From Halocatena salina (GTDB lineage Archaea; Halobacteriota; Halobacteria; Halobacteriales; Haloarculaceae): a stretch of 64,000 bases of DNA. The stretch is from the NCBI RefSeq assembly GCF_023115355.1, contig NZ_CP096020.1:434001-498000 (forward strand), in the 5' to 3' direction. This document shows, piece by piece, positions 17,552-26,072 of this stretch (positions are counted from its first letter, which is position 1; the number at the start of each line of letters is the position of its first letter). Under the pieces are notes generated by a model. It made no database searches. It worked only from the letters and a program-made list of their open reading frames with translations, and was not told the DNA's origin. The translations under genes were made by a program, and so were the position numbers.

Positions 17552-19099
17552 ATGACAGTACCTGACGCAGATCGGTTCGACATCCGCGAGTACGGCGCGA
17601 CGGGCAACGGAGACGATCCCGAGACGGACGCGATCCAGACGGCGCTCGACGCGTGTGCCGAGGCAGGCGGGACAGTGTACGTTCCATCAGAGACGTACGT
17701 GACCGGCCCGCTTCGAGTCGGTGACGACACGACGCTGTATCTGTCACCGGGGGCGACGCTGCGCTTTGTCGGCGACTACGACACGTTTCCGACCATCGAA
17801 AGCCGCTGGGAAGGCTGGGACCAGGTCGGCTTTCATCCCTGCCTGTTCGTTGAGGACGCCCAGAACGTTTCGATCACCGGACGCGGCACGATCGACGGCA
17901 ACGGCGCGTACTGGTGGTCATTTTATGAGACACCGATGTCGGAACGGCCTGAGGGACTACAGGAACGGTTGGCCGAATTCGAGCGTCGAAACGAGAAGGG
18001 AGACGACGTCAGCAGTTTTACCCACCGGCCGCCGTTGTGCCAGATCGCACACTCGGAAAACGTCACAGTGTCCGGGGTTACGCTGTGTAACTCGCCGTTC
18101 TGGAACACCCACGTTGTCTACTCCGAGAACGTGACGCTCCACGACGTCACCGTCAAGAACCCGGCAGACGCACCCAACGGCGATGGGATCGACATCGATT
18201 CCTCGCAGTGCGTGCGGATCAGCGACACGTACATCAACGCGGGCGACGACGCGATCTGCATCAAATCCGGGAAAAACGCCGAAGGACGTGCGGTCGGAGA
18301 GCCGGCTTCGGAGATCACCGTCACGAACTGCACTGTCGAATCCGGTCACGGCGGCGTCGTTATCGGTAGCGAGATGTCCGGCGACGTTCGAGATGTCGTG
18401 GTTTCGAACTGTACGTTCACGGACACCGATCGTGGCGTGCGAATCAAGACCCAACGGGACCGTGGCGGCGTCGTCGAGGATCTCCGATTCGACACCATTC
18501 TCATGCGACGGGTCGCGTGTCCGTTCGTCATCAACGGCTACTACTTCACCCCGCTGGACAGCGATCCACAGCCGATCACCGAGGGAACGCCGATGGTTCG
18601 GAACGTCTCGTTTCGATCGATCACCGCGCGCAACGTCGAAACAGCCGGCTTTCTTGCCGGGCTTCCCGAACAGCATTTCGAGGGTATCTCCTTTGCCGAC
18701 GTTCGGATCGACGCCACCCGCGATCTCGACGCAACGGAACTCGATCCAGCGATGGCCGACGGCTACGAGCAACGCCACGGGCTGTTTTGTACGTCGATCG
18801 AAGATGTCGCCTTTCGGGACGTACAGATCCAGACGGCGGACGGTCCCGCAATGCGGTTCGAAGAAACCGACGACGTGCGGATCGACGGGCTCGTGGCCGA
18901 AACGGAGGGCGCGCCCGCCGTCTCGTTGCACGACGTCACGAGGACTCGGCTCCGTGGCTGTTGTGCTCCCTCGGACGGGGCGTTTTTGCGAGCGAACGGA
19001 TCGGACACACGGACGATCTCGATGACAGGATGTCACGGCTCGATGGCCGACGCCGTCGTGGTAGACCCCGACAGCGATGCGACGGTCGAACGCTCCTGA
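17552..19099 (+). CDS. GH28 polygalacturonase, cytoplasmic (probably exo-acting)
   Basis: The 515-residue protein opens MTVPDADRFDIREYGATGNGDDPETDAIQTALDAC, the usual GH28 start. All GH28 hallmarks are present in the beta-helix: NGDGID (209-214), GDD (231-233), GHGG (265-268) and RIK (297-299), so the three catalytic aspartates and the binding His/Arg/Lys are intact. There is no Tat or Sec signal, unlike the PL1 lyases, so it likely trims imported oligogalacturonides in the cytoplasm. The start is set by a TATA box at 17519-17527. Confidence 0.92.
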   Translation: MTVPDADRFDIREYGATGNGDDPETDAIQTALDACAEAGGTVYVPSETYVTGPLRVGDDTTLYLSPGATLRFVGDYDTFPTIESRWEGWDQVGFHPCLFVEDAQNVSITGRGTIDGNGAYWWSFYETPMSERPEGLQERLAEFERRNEKGDDVSSFTHRPPLCQIAHSENVTVSGVTLCNSPFWNTHVVYSENVTLHDVTVKNPADAPNGDGIDIDSSQCVRISDTYINAGDDAICIKSGKNAEGRAVGEPASEITVTNCTVESGHGGVVIGSEMSGDVRDVVVSNCTFTDTDRGVRIKTQRDRGGVVEDLRFDTILMRRVACPFVINGYYFTPLDSDPQPITEGTPMVRNVSFRSITARNVETAGFLAGLPEQHFEGISFADVRIDATRDLDATELDPAMADGYEQRHGLFCTSIEDVAFRDVQIQTADGPAMRFEETDDVRIDGLVAETEGAPAVSLHDVTRTRLRGCCAPSDGAFLRANGSDTRTISMTGCHGSMADAVVVDPDSDATVERS

Positions 19100-19162
19100 C
19101 GAAGACCGGAGCTGTTCGAGCAAAACAATTATAGGTGATTTGCATGTATGCGTGACTACGAC

Positions 19163-20200
19163 ATGGACGACTCAGCCAACGATCTGCGCGTCGGACTCGT
19201 CGGACTCGGAAGTCTCGGCATCCGGCTCGGACGTCAGTTCGAGGACGTATCGGATGCCGAGCTGGTCGCAGTAGCCGACGTCGACGAGGAGAACCTCGCC
19301 GAGGCAGCCGCCGAATTCGACGCGGTGACCGGTCAGTACACTCGTTACGAGACGATGATCGAGGAAGCGTCGCTCGACGCGGTGGCGATCGCCACGCCCA
19401 ACGGACTTCACTACGAGCAGACGGTCGCCGCACTGGAGCACGATCTCCACGTGCTGTGTGAAAAGCCCCTTGCGACGACCGTCGAGGACGCCCGGGATCT
19501 CTACCAGCGCGATCAACAGACCGACCGAGTGGTGATGCTCGGCTACCAGCGGCATCTGAATCCCGCGTTCATTCGAGCACACGAGCGGTGGGCAGCCGGT
19601 GACGCTGAACCGACGTTCATCACCGGAGAGATCACCCACGACTGGCGTTCCTACTACGAAACCATGGATGACTGGCGGATGGATCCGAAACTGAGTGGCG
19701 GCGGCCACCTCCTGAACGTCGGTTCGCACATTATCGACGCGATCCTCTGGGTGACTGGTCTCGAACCGACGCGCGTCGACGCCACCGTCGTGTTCCACGA
19801 TGATGATCAGGTGTTTGACACCCAGTCATCGATCACCATCGAGTTCGACAACGGCGCGGTCGCCAACGTCTCCGATACGGGTATCGTGGCGTGCACCCGT
19901 GAACACATCCATATCTGGGATGACGATGGAGCCGTGTATCTCGAAGGCCGGGATTGGAACGAACGCACTGGCTACACGATCGACGCCGAGGGCACCGAGC
20001 ACGACCGCTCACTGGACTACCACGGCCGACAGACCAAAGCCGACGCGTTCGCCGAGGCAATCCACGACGGGACGACACCTCCCATCACGGTTCGGGACGC
20101 CTTCGAGACGACAGTCGTCACGATGGCAGCCTACGAATCGGGCCGCACCGGCGAACGGATCGATCTCACCGGTCGGTTTTCGCTGGCCGAGGAACGCTGA
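19163..20200 (+). CDS. Gfo/Idh/MocA-family oxidoreductase
   Basis: The protein has about 345 residues from ATG 19163; an in-frame ATG at 19148 is possible but lies only about 20 bases after the TATA-like AATTATA (19127-19133). The N-terminal Rossmann fold reads RVGLVGLGSLGIRLGRQF, and the family motif LCEKPLATT follows. The C-terminal half has GGGHLLNVGSHIIDAILW with the catalytic His region. Such enzymes oxidise or reduce sugars, sugar acids or inositols with NAD(P). The substrate is unknown; pectin sugars are likely from context. Confidence 0.88.
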   Translation: MDDSANDLRVGLVGLGSLGIRLGRQFEDVSDAELVAVADVDEENLAEAAAEFDAVTGQYTRYETMIEEASLDAVAIATPNGLHYEQTVAALEHDLHVLCEKPLATTVEDARDLYQRDQQTDRVVMLGYQRHLNPAFIRAHERWAAGDAEPTFITGEITHDWRSYYETMDDWRMDPKLSGGGHLLNVGSHIIDAILWVTGLEPTRVDATVVFHDDDQVFDTQSSITIEFDNGAVANVSDTGIVACTREHIHIWDDDGAVYLEGRDWNERTGYTIDAEGTEHDRSLDYHGRQTKADAFAEAIHDGTTPPITVRDAFETTVVTMAAYESGRTGERIDLTGRFSLAEER

Positions 20201-20221
20201 TCAGTCCGGCTGAACCACCAA

Positions 20222-20229
20222 CGTTTATT
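20222..20229 (+). promoter_or_regulatory. TATA box of the PPC/DUF296 gene
   Basis: CGTTTATT lies 26-33 bases before the ATG at 20255, in the position expected for a leaderless transcript. Confidence 0.55.
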
Positions 20230-20254
20230 CCGATCGCCAGCCACCGTCTAACGG

Positions 20255-20689
20255 ATGGAATCGTTCGAATCCGACGACGGACACGTGATCGTCCGTCTCG
20301 ACCGCGGTGACAAGGCGCTCGAATCGATCGAGCGCGCCTGCACGGAACACGACATCGACACCGGTGCCGTCGTCACCGGTATCGGAACGTTCAGCACGTT
20401 ACACATCCATTACGTCGACCGAACGGAACTGCCTGACGATCAGGCGGACCGCAACGTCGATCTCGAACTACAGGGTGCGTGGGAAGTCACTGACATCAAC
20501 GGCATCATCGCGGACGGCGAGCCACACCTCCACGTAACTGCCTTCGACGGCGAACGAACCGTCGGTGGACACCTCGAAGCGGGCTGTGAGATCAACGTAC
20601 TCGGCGAGGTGACGATCCGGAAGTTACCCGGACTGTCGCTCGAACGGCAGCCCGATGAGCGCGATGTGTCGCGGCTCACACGACGATAA
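20255..20689 (+). CDS. PPC-domain (DUF296) protein
   Basis: The 144-residue protein matches the PPC/DUF296 fold: GAVVTGIGTFSTLHIHYVD, then ADGEPHLHVTAFDGERTVGGHLEAGCEINVLGEVTI, including the conserved GEPHLH and GGHL motifs whose histidines can bind metal. In plants this domain accompanies AT-hook DNA-binding motifs; prokaryotic stand-alone members have no settled function. Here it follows the Gfo/Idh/MocA gene by 54 bases but has its own TATA box. Confidence 0.85.
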   Translation: MESFESDDGHVIVRLDRGDKALESIERACTEHDIDTGAVVTGIGTFSTLHIHYVDRTELPDDQADRNVDLELQGAWEVTDINGIIADGEPHLHVTAFDGERTVGGHLEAGCEINVLGEVTIRKLPGLSLERQPDERDVSRLTRR

Positions 20690-20692
20690 CGG

Positions 20693-20932
20693 TTATCGTC
20701 GCCACCAGATGACGCCATAACAGCTCAGTCCGACGAGCACCAGCCCACTCCCCCAGGCACCGAAGATCGCTGCCCAGACGCCCTCGTTGGCTCCCACATC
20801 GAGGAGCCACCCGGAGACAAACAACAACACGCCCGCTATCGCGACTTTCAACAGAACGGAGTCATCGATGGAGTTGATCACCGTCTGAAGCAGAGACGCC
20901 GGTTCCTGGCCTACATCTTGTGTGGAACTCAT
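20693..20932 (-). CDS. Small two-helix membrane protein (79 aa)
   Basis: The protein has about 79 residues from ATG 20932; a GTG six bases upstream is in frame but less likely, as a TATA-like TTTATACG lies about 32 bases before 20932. Two helices are visible (about 29-46 and 53-74), ending WWRR. No family recognised. It converges on the PPC-domain gene, three bases from its end. Confidence 0.55.
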   Translation of the reverse strand: MSSTQDVGQEPASLLQTVINSIDDSVLLKVAIAGVLLFVSGWLLDVGANEGVWAAIFGAWGSGLVLVGLSCYGVIWWRR

Positions 20933-21064
20933 TACCACATTTATTTCGTTTCATCGTATAAATCTATTGGGGTTCTCCGATCGACTTCGGTGCTCGCATC
21001 GGAGCCCGTACACAGTCAGTGACGAGCGACTACCGTCGAAGGTGAACGAGACCAACCAGTCGAT

Positions 21065-22297
21065 TCAATAGTGAAACTCGGTCCACGGACCGTCGATGAA
21101 CGGGTACGATTCGAGGACACTGAGGTCGACATCGACACCGAGTCCCGGAGCATCCGGAACGGTCATGCGCCCGTTCTCGATGACTGGCTGCCCCTCGATG
21201 ATGTCGAACGCGAGTTCGAACGGATACATACCGGGGTCGGTCTCCGTTTCGGCCAACGCTGGGTCGTCCTCGAACACCGGATATTCGAGCAGTTGTGCCT
21301 CGGGCGCGGCAGCGACGAGGTGGGCGTTGGCCTGCAATCCGAGCCACGTACCGAAGTTGTGAGGGACGAACTCGATATTCCGATCCACACAGAACTCGAT
21401 GGCCGCCTGACAGCCGGTAAAGCCCTCGTGGTGACGAACGTCGCCTTGCAGGAAGTCGACTCCGGTTCGGCCGAGGGTGATCAGATCTGAAGGTGATTTT
21501 TCACTTTCTCCACCAGCCAGCGGCGCGCCGGTGTCGGCCAGCTCGACGTACCCCTCGTGGTCGTCGGGTTCGACCGGTTCCTCGATCCAGTAAACGCCCC
21601 GGTCGGCAGCATGTTCGACCAGCGCCCGAACGGTATCGCGCCCGTAGGAGTCCCGGAGCTTCCACCACGTGTGGACGTCGAGCATGAGTTCGATGTCGTC
21701 GACCGCTGTGGCCAGTAGCTCGACCGTCCGGCGGTCGGCATCGGGACCGATTCCGGGCCGGTACTTGTAACCGAAAAATCCGAGTTCTTCGAGCACAGTA
21801 GCTTGTTCGACGTATCCCTCCGGTTCCATATACATCCCGGCGCTCGCGTACAACGGCAGTTCGGTCGTCGGCTCGGTGTCCCACGCCGTGGCCAGTAGCT
21901 CGTAAATCGGCGCGCCGACTTCCTTCCCACGCAGATCGTACAGCGCAACGTCGATGGCCGAAATCGCTTCCGTCCGAAGACGACTGGGCAGGTCGGTTGC
22001 CCTGAGCAACTCGTGGGCGTCAGTGATCTCTTCGATCGATCGTCCTTCGAGCGCATCGGCAACAGTCGTCTCGACGACATCGGCGAACGTCCCGTGGGAA
22101 TCACCCTCGAAATACTCACGCATCGCAGAACTCGAAGCTCCCGCCGTCGAAACCCCGCGACGACCGTCGCTCGTTTCGACGACGACGAGCACGACGTCCC
22201 GCTTGTGGAGCCGTCGCACACCACCGAAGAACGGCCGCTCCTGCACTGGATCGATCGGAGAGGACAACGCGTATCCGCTCACACTAACAATGTCCAT
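21065..22297 (-). CDS. Enolase-superfamily (mandelate racemase/muconate lactonising subgroup) enzyme
   Basis: The protein has about 410 residues from ATG 22297, chosen because a TATA-like TTTTATAC lies about 28 bases upstream and would give a leaderless transcript. The barrel has the Lys178-x-Arg180 pair (YKYRPG), metal ligands Asp207 (MLDVHTWW), Glu239/240 (WIEEPVEP) and Glu264 (GGESEKSP), Asp286 and His313 (VPHNFGTW). K-x-R/K with the late His is typical of acid-sugar dehydratases, racemases and cycloisomerases. In the galacturonate pathway it could act on galactarolactone or an aldonate. The exact reaction cannot be read from sequence. Confidence 0.85.
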   Translation of the reverse strand: MDIVSVSGYALSSPIDPVQERPFFGGVRRLHKRDVVLVVVETSDGRRGVSTAGASSSAMREYFEGDSHGTFADVVETTVADALEGRSIEEITDAHELLRATDLPSRLRTEAISAIDVALYDLRGKEVGAPIYELLATAWDTEPTTELPLYASAGMYMEPEGYVEQATVLEELGFFGYKYRPGIGPDADRRTVELLATAVDDIELMLDVHTWWKLRDSYGRDTVRALVEHAADRGVYWIEEPVEPDDHEGYVELADTGAPLAGGESEKSPSDLITLGRTGVDFLQGDVRHHEGFTGCQAAIEFCVDRNIEFVPHNFGTWLGLQANAHLVAAAPEAQLLEYPVFEDDPALAETETDPGMYPFELAFDIIEGQPVIENGRMTVPDAPGLGVDVDLSVLESYPFIDGPWTEFHY

Positions 22298-22376
22298 ACA
22301 CAGGCTGTTTGTACTCAAGCGTATAAAACTTCAAGTGATCACGGTTAGAACGCCATGCGCACTCCGCCCCGGATCC

Positions 22377-22393
22377 GTTCCTGTGAGGCGAAC
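22377..22393. promoter_or_regulatory. 17-bp palindrome, GTTC-N9-GAAC class
   Basis: GTTCCTGTGAGGCGAAC, about 46 bases upstream of the TATA-like element of the minus-strand enolase-superfamily gene. Confidence 0.5.
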
Positions 22394-22459
22394 ACTGTTG
22401 GCACCTCAGTAGGGAGAGACGACTGTTGGGTGGGTGTGCAGGCCGGTGTCATATGGGGC

Positions 22460-22476
22460 GTTCTCAGAACGGGAAC
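22460..22476. promoter_or_regulatory. 17-bp palindrome, GTTC-N9-GAAC class
   Basis: GTTCTCAGAACGGGAAC. On the other strand it reads GTTCCCG-N5-GAGAAC-like, close to the copies at 60730 and 60852. Confidence 0.55.
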
Positions 22477-22574
22477 GAACTGTTCGGAATCTATCCGTTG
22501 TGTCGAACACAGACCATCTACGTTGCTTCATCGTCGTTCGGGTGAGCAGAGACAGCGCGTTTCTATCAAATCAT

Positions 22575-22594
22575 TACATCAGTACGATTGTAAT
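22575..22594. promoter_or_regulatory. 20-bp palindrome TTACA-N3-GTAC-N3-TGTAA
   Basis: TTACATCAGTACGATTGTAA. Exact consensus match, 118 bases before the DapA-family gene at 22712 and 27 bases before the 17-bp site at 22621. Confidence 0.75.
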
Positions 22595-22620
22595 GCATTA
22601 GCCGTTCGTGCCGTTCGCCG

Positions 22621-22637
22621 TTCCCACGAAGGGAACA
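22621..22637. promoter_or_regulatory. 17-bp palindrome GTTCCC-N5-GGGAAC (perfect arms)
   Basis: GTTCCCACGAAGGGAAC, the only copy with perfect six-base GTTCCC/GGGAAC arms. It lies about 42 bases upstream of a TATA-like element for the gene at 22712. Confidence 0.7.
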
Positions 22638-22711
22638 TCATCGAGCCTGGTGCGATGGATTTGGGGCGAACCGAACGCTTTTACTGGCTGGTCGTGTCCT
22701 TTCGATAGAGT

Positions 22712-23647
22712 ATGCTGAAAGAGGAGTTCAGAGGACTCAAAGAACAGATAGCAGGTGGAATCATTCCCGCGACAGCGAACCCGTGGACGCCCGAATACGA
22801 ACTCGTCGTGGACGATCTCACTCGCCACGTCGAGCAGCTCGTCTCCGTTGACGGCATCAAAGCGGTCATCGCCAACGCCCACACCGGCGAAACGAAGATG
22901 CAAGACGAGGAGACCTACCGACAAGTCGTCAAAACCCATGTCGAAGCGGCAGGCGACACGCCCGTGTTCGCCGGCGTATACGGGGAAAGCTCCATCGAGG
23001 CCGCCAAACTGGCCCAGACGGCGAAAGAGGCCGGTGCTGACGGCGTCATGTTGCTCCCGCTCGACGTGTATTCACACCAGATCCCACAAGAGGCGATCAA
23101 TCACTTCGAACACGTCGGTGAAACCGTCGACATGCCGCTGATCAACTTCCAGTTCCCGACGTGGGGGAGTTCAGGGCTACCAATCAGCGCACACGTCGAA
23201 ATCTGTAAACTTCCGCACGTCATCGGGTTCAAGGAAGCCTCGTTCGACCCGATCCGCTACGACCGGACTATCCGCGCAGTCGATCACCTTCGGGACGACT
23301 GTACGATCATGACGGGAAACGACACGTTCCTCATGCACGCTTACCAGCTCGGGGCTGAAACCGGTCTCATCGGCTACGCGAACCTCGTTCCCGATCTCCA
23401 CGTCGAGAAGATTCGGGCCGTCCACGACGACGACATGGAGCGTGCCCGCGAAATCCGACAGCAGTTGCTCCCTCTCACCAACCACATCTTTGGCGAACCG
23501 GAGGGACGCTACCGCGCCCGAACGAAAGCAGCGCTGAAGATGCAAGGGGTATTCGAGCACGACACCGTGTTACCTCCCCAAGAGCAGATCGATCCCGACG
23601 AACGCGAGCAGCTCCGGCAGATCCTCGACGATCTCGGTCGGTTGTAG
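22712..23647 (+). CDS. DapA/dihydrodipicolinate-synthase family lyase with altered Tyr motif
   Basis: The 311-residue TIM barrel has the Schiff-base lysine Lys174 in VIGFKEAS and a family-like AHTGE segment at 56-60. The usual YN motif (P-x-x-x-Y-N-x-P), whose Tyr takes part in proton transfer, reads P-LIN-F-Q-F-P here: Phe146 replaces Tyr. Members act on 2-keto acids such as 2-keto-3-deoxy-gluconate or deoxy-oxo-glucarate. Placement opposite an enolase-superfamily gene suggests a consecutive step in galacturonate or another acid-sugar pathway. The Phe makes the reaction type uncertain. Confidence 0.83.
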   Translation: MLKEEFRGLKEQIAGGIIPATANPWTPEYELVVDDLTRHVEQLVSVDGIKAVIANAHTGETKMQDEETYRQVVKTHVEAAGDTPVFAGVYGESSIEAAKLAQTAKEAGADGVMLLPLDVYSHQIPQEAINHFEHVGETVDMPLINFQFPTWGSSGLPISAHVEICKLPHVIGFKEASFDPIRYDRTIRAVDHLRDDCTIMTGNDTFLMHAYQLGAETGLIGYANLVPDLHVEKIRAVHDDDMERAREIRQQLLPLTNHIFGEPEGRYRARTKAALKMQGVFEHDTVLPPQEQIDPDEREQLRQILDDLGRL

Positions 23648-24053
23648 GTCAAAACACCGACTCGTCCCGTCTACTGACTGTGGGGTATGATTCGCAAACG
23701 TATAGCCGTCCATGACTTCTCGGAGGTGACCGGAGTGCTTTAGTTCAGGTGGCGCTCTGAAACGAGAACGTGAATCGGACGTGGCAGTTGCTGAGTGCTA
23801 CTTGGACGGAATCCACTACACGATCGCGGATGTGCTCGACGCCGACGGCCGCGCGGCTCCCACCGAAGGAAGTGACGCGATCTAGAGCGAAGCGAAGCCG
23901 ACGGAACCACCGGACCGCAACCAACCGACGGTCGAGAACGATTATCTCATAGAGCATCCGACACGGTCATATTACCACATCATAATCAAATAGAAAATAA
24001 CTTATTGATAGAAAATAATTTATGTCTGCCTATCATTGACACGGTGTGGTAGT
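23648..24053 (+). other. Intergenic region; short open stretch and AT-rich promoter with direct repeat
   Basis: This 406-base gap has no supported gene. Around 23766-23885 a plus frame reads LKRERESDVAVAECYLDGIHYTIADVLDADGRAAPTEGSDAI then stop, protein-like but without a proper start; it may be a decayed gene end. The right side (23985-24030) is AT-rich and contains ATAGAAAATAA twice, 20 bases apart, in the promoter of the lyase at 24054. Confidence 0.45.
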
Positions 24054-25760
24054 ATGAGACAAACACGACGGAGCTATCTGAAGGGAACAGCAGCATCGGT
24101 ACTGATCGGCATGGGAATACTCGGTGGGGTTTCGGGATCAGCCACTGCGCAGGTCCGATCAGCGAGCAGTTCGCAGTTCGGTCTCGACGACGGGTTCGCG
24201 AACACATCGTGGCTTGAGGATGGTGTGGACGTGTACACGATCACCGAGCCGACGCGGGAGGCCGTCGAAGCGGCGTTCACGGCGAGCGGATCGCGAGTAG
24301 TCGTCTTCGAGACCAGCGGGACGATCGATCTTGGTGGCGAGACGTTGGCGATCACGGAAGACAACTGTTGGGTGGCGGGCCAGACCGCACCCTCGCCGGG
24401 GATTACCTTCACCCAGGGAATGGTGCAGATCGACGCCAACAACTGCGTCGTCCAACACGTTCGCTCGCGGATCGGACCGGGTGACGACGGGTCGATCCAA
24501 GGTAACGACGCGATCAACACCCAAGACGACACTCAAAACAACGTTATCGATCACTGCACGGCCTCGTGGGGGGTCGATGAGTGTCTCTCGGTGGGCTACG
24601 ACACACAAGACACGACCGTTACCAACTGTTTGATTTATGAAGGGCTCTGGGACCCCTACGGCGACGGAGCCGACCACAACTACGGCACACTCATCGGTGA
24701 CGGTGCCTCGAACGTCACGTTCGCCGGCAACGTCTGGGCCAAAATCCGCGGGCGAGTCCCACGGCTCAAAAGCGACACCGAGACGGTCATCGTCAACAAC
24801 CTTGCGTACTTCTTCGATTATGCGGCCACCGCCGACAGCTCTGCTGTGACGAGTTTCGTCGGCAACGCCTACACCGGGCCCCTCGACACCGGCAACCCCG
24901 TCTTCGAGGGCAGCCCCACGGCTTACCACACCGACAACTACGCCGCCGACCCGTCGCTCGACGATGATACCGACTTCGCCGAACCCGACAGCGAGGGCGC
25001 GCCACCACTGTGGCCCAGCGGTCTCAGCGAAATCCCTGCCGCTGATGTCGAGAGCCACAACCTCGGAACGGCTGGCGCACGACCGGCCGACCGGACCGCC
25101 AACGACCAGCGTATCATTCAGGAAATCACCGACCGAGCGGGCAACGATCGTCTTGACAGTCCCTACGACTACTGGGTCGGCCATCACGACGAAGTTGGTG
25201 GCTACCCCGACCTGCCGGTGAACACTCATTCGCTCGACGTCCCCGACAGCGGCCTGCGCGACTGGCTCGGCGGATGGGCACAAGCCGTCGAAGAGGGTGG
25301 TTCCCCGCCCGACAACGGTGGCGGCGGTGGTCCGATCTCGACGGGGACCTACGAGATCACGAACGCCAACAGCGGTCAGTTGCTTGAGGTTGCCAACGCT
25401 TCGACTGAAGACGGCGCGAACGTCCAGCAGTGGCCCGCGAACGGACACTCGACACAGCAGTGGTACGTCGAGGAGGTCACGAACGGCGAGTACCGACTGG
25501 TGAACGAAAACAGCGGTCAGTTGCTCGAGGTTGCCACCGCGTCGACCGAAGACGGCGCGAACGTTCGCCAATACTCGGACACCGGCTGCGCCTGTCAGCG
25601 ATGGTATATAAACGACGAGGGCGGCGTGTACACGCTTGAGGCCGTTCACAGCAACAAGCTCGCCGACGTCGATGGCGCTTCGACCAGCAACGGCGCGAAC
25701 GTCCTCCAGTGGCCGGACAACGGCAGTGAAAACCAGCGTTGGACGTTCGAGTCGATATAA
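24054..25760 (+). CDS. Tat-exported pectate lyase, PL1, with C-terminal ricin-type CBM13 domain
   Basis: The protein has about 568 residues from ATG 24054 (MRQTRRSYLKGTAASVLIGMG, a Tat signal; the longer in-frame start adds only an unlikely leader). The PL1 beta-helix holds NVIDHCTASWGVDECLSVGY and RVPRLK, then the shared EVGGYPDLPVNTHSLDVPDSGLRDWLGG tail. A Gly-rich linker leads to three ricin-B repeats (NANSGQLLEVANASTEDGANV, NENSGQLLEVATASTEDGANV, then a third ending QRWTFESI), a carbohydrate-binding CBM13. The 5' half is nearly identical in DNA to the lyase at 10857. It is the only one of the five with this binding module. Confidence 0.92.
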   Translation: MRQTRRSYLKGTAASVLIGMGILGGVSGSATAQVRSASSSQFGLDDGFANTSWLEDGVDVYTITEPTREAVEAAFTASGSRVVVFETSGTIDLGGETLAITEDNCWVAGQTAPSPGITFTQGMVQIDANNCVVQHVRSRIGPGDDGSIQGNDAINTQDDTQNNVIDHCTASWGVDECLSVGYDTQDTTVTNCLIYEGLWDPYGDGADHNYGTLIGDGASNVTFAGNVWAKIRGRVPRLKSDTETVIVNNLAYFFDYAATADSSAVTSFVGNAYTGPLDTGNPVFEGSPTAYHTDNYAADPSLDDDTDFAEPDSEGAPPLWPSGLSEIPAADVESHNLGTAGARPADRTANDQRIIQEITDRAGNDRLDSPYDYWVGHHDEVGGYPDLPVNTHSLDVPDSGLRDWLGGWAQAVEEGGSPPDNGGGGGPISTGTYEITNANSGQLLEVANASTEDGANVQQWPANGHSTQQWYVEEVTNGEYRLVNENSGQLLEVATASTEDGANVRQYSDTGCACQRWYINDEGGVYTLEAVHSNKLADVDGASTSNGANVLQWPDNGSENQRWTFESI

Positions 25761-26072
25761 TAGAAGAGAACTGATATAGACGGCAAATCAGGACTGAAGA
25801 ACCCACAGCACAGTCACGGTTTCGCGGACGATCACCGACGTTCCCGTCCGCACAGGGGCCGGGCGACCGGAAGGCAAGTGAACGGCAAGGCTTTCGGCGC
25901 GTATCATCCGCGCCGTTATCGCAACGAAAACCGTACCATGATCTCGTCATCCCAGTATCCGAAATTCGTTCGGGTCGGGCGTCTATCGGATCAATGATCA
26001 CTAGCCGACCGAGAGCGACGAGCATCGGTACAGCCAGCTCCCACCACATCGATTGGAGGGGTCGATGCCGAC
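25761..26072. other. Convergent intergenic region, nothing recognised
   Basis: The 312 bases lie between the 3' ends of two pectate lyase genes. I see no start codon with a promoter, no copy of either palindrome family and no clear terminator hairpin. Confidence 0.4.

Larger units (their letters stand above)
22298..22711. other. Intergenic block B, divergent promoters with four palindromes
   Basis: This 414-base gap separates the divergent enolase-superfamily and DapA-family genes. It holds 17-bp palindromes at 22377, 22460 and 22621 and a 20-bp palindrome at 22575. The minus-strand TATA is near 22322-22331 and a plus-strand TATA-like CTTTTAC is near 22679-22685. No small gene was found. Confidence 0.7.

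Noticed and set aside
23766-23885. Short protein-like stretch as a transposase remnant
   Set aside because: About 40 residues without start codon or recognised motif; too little to assign.
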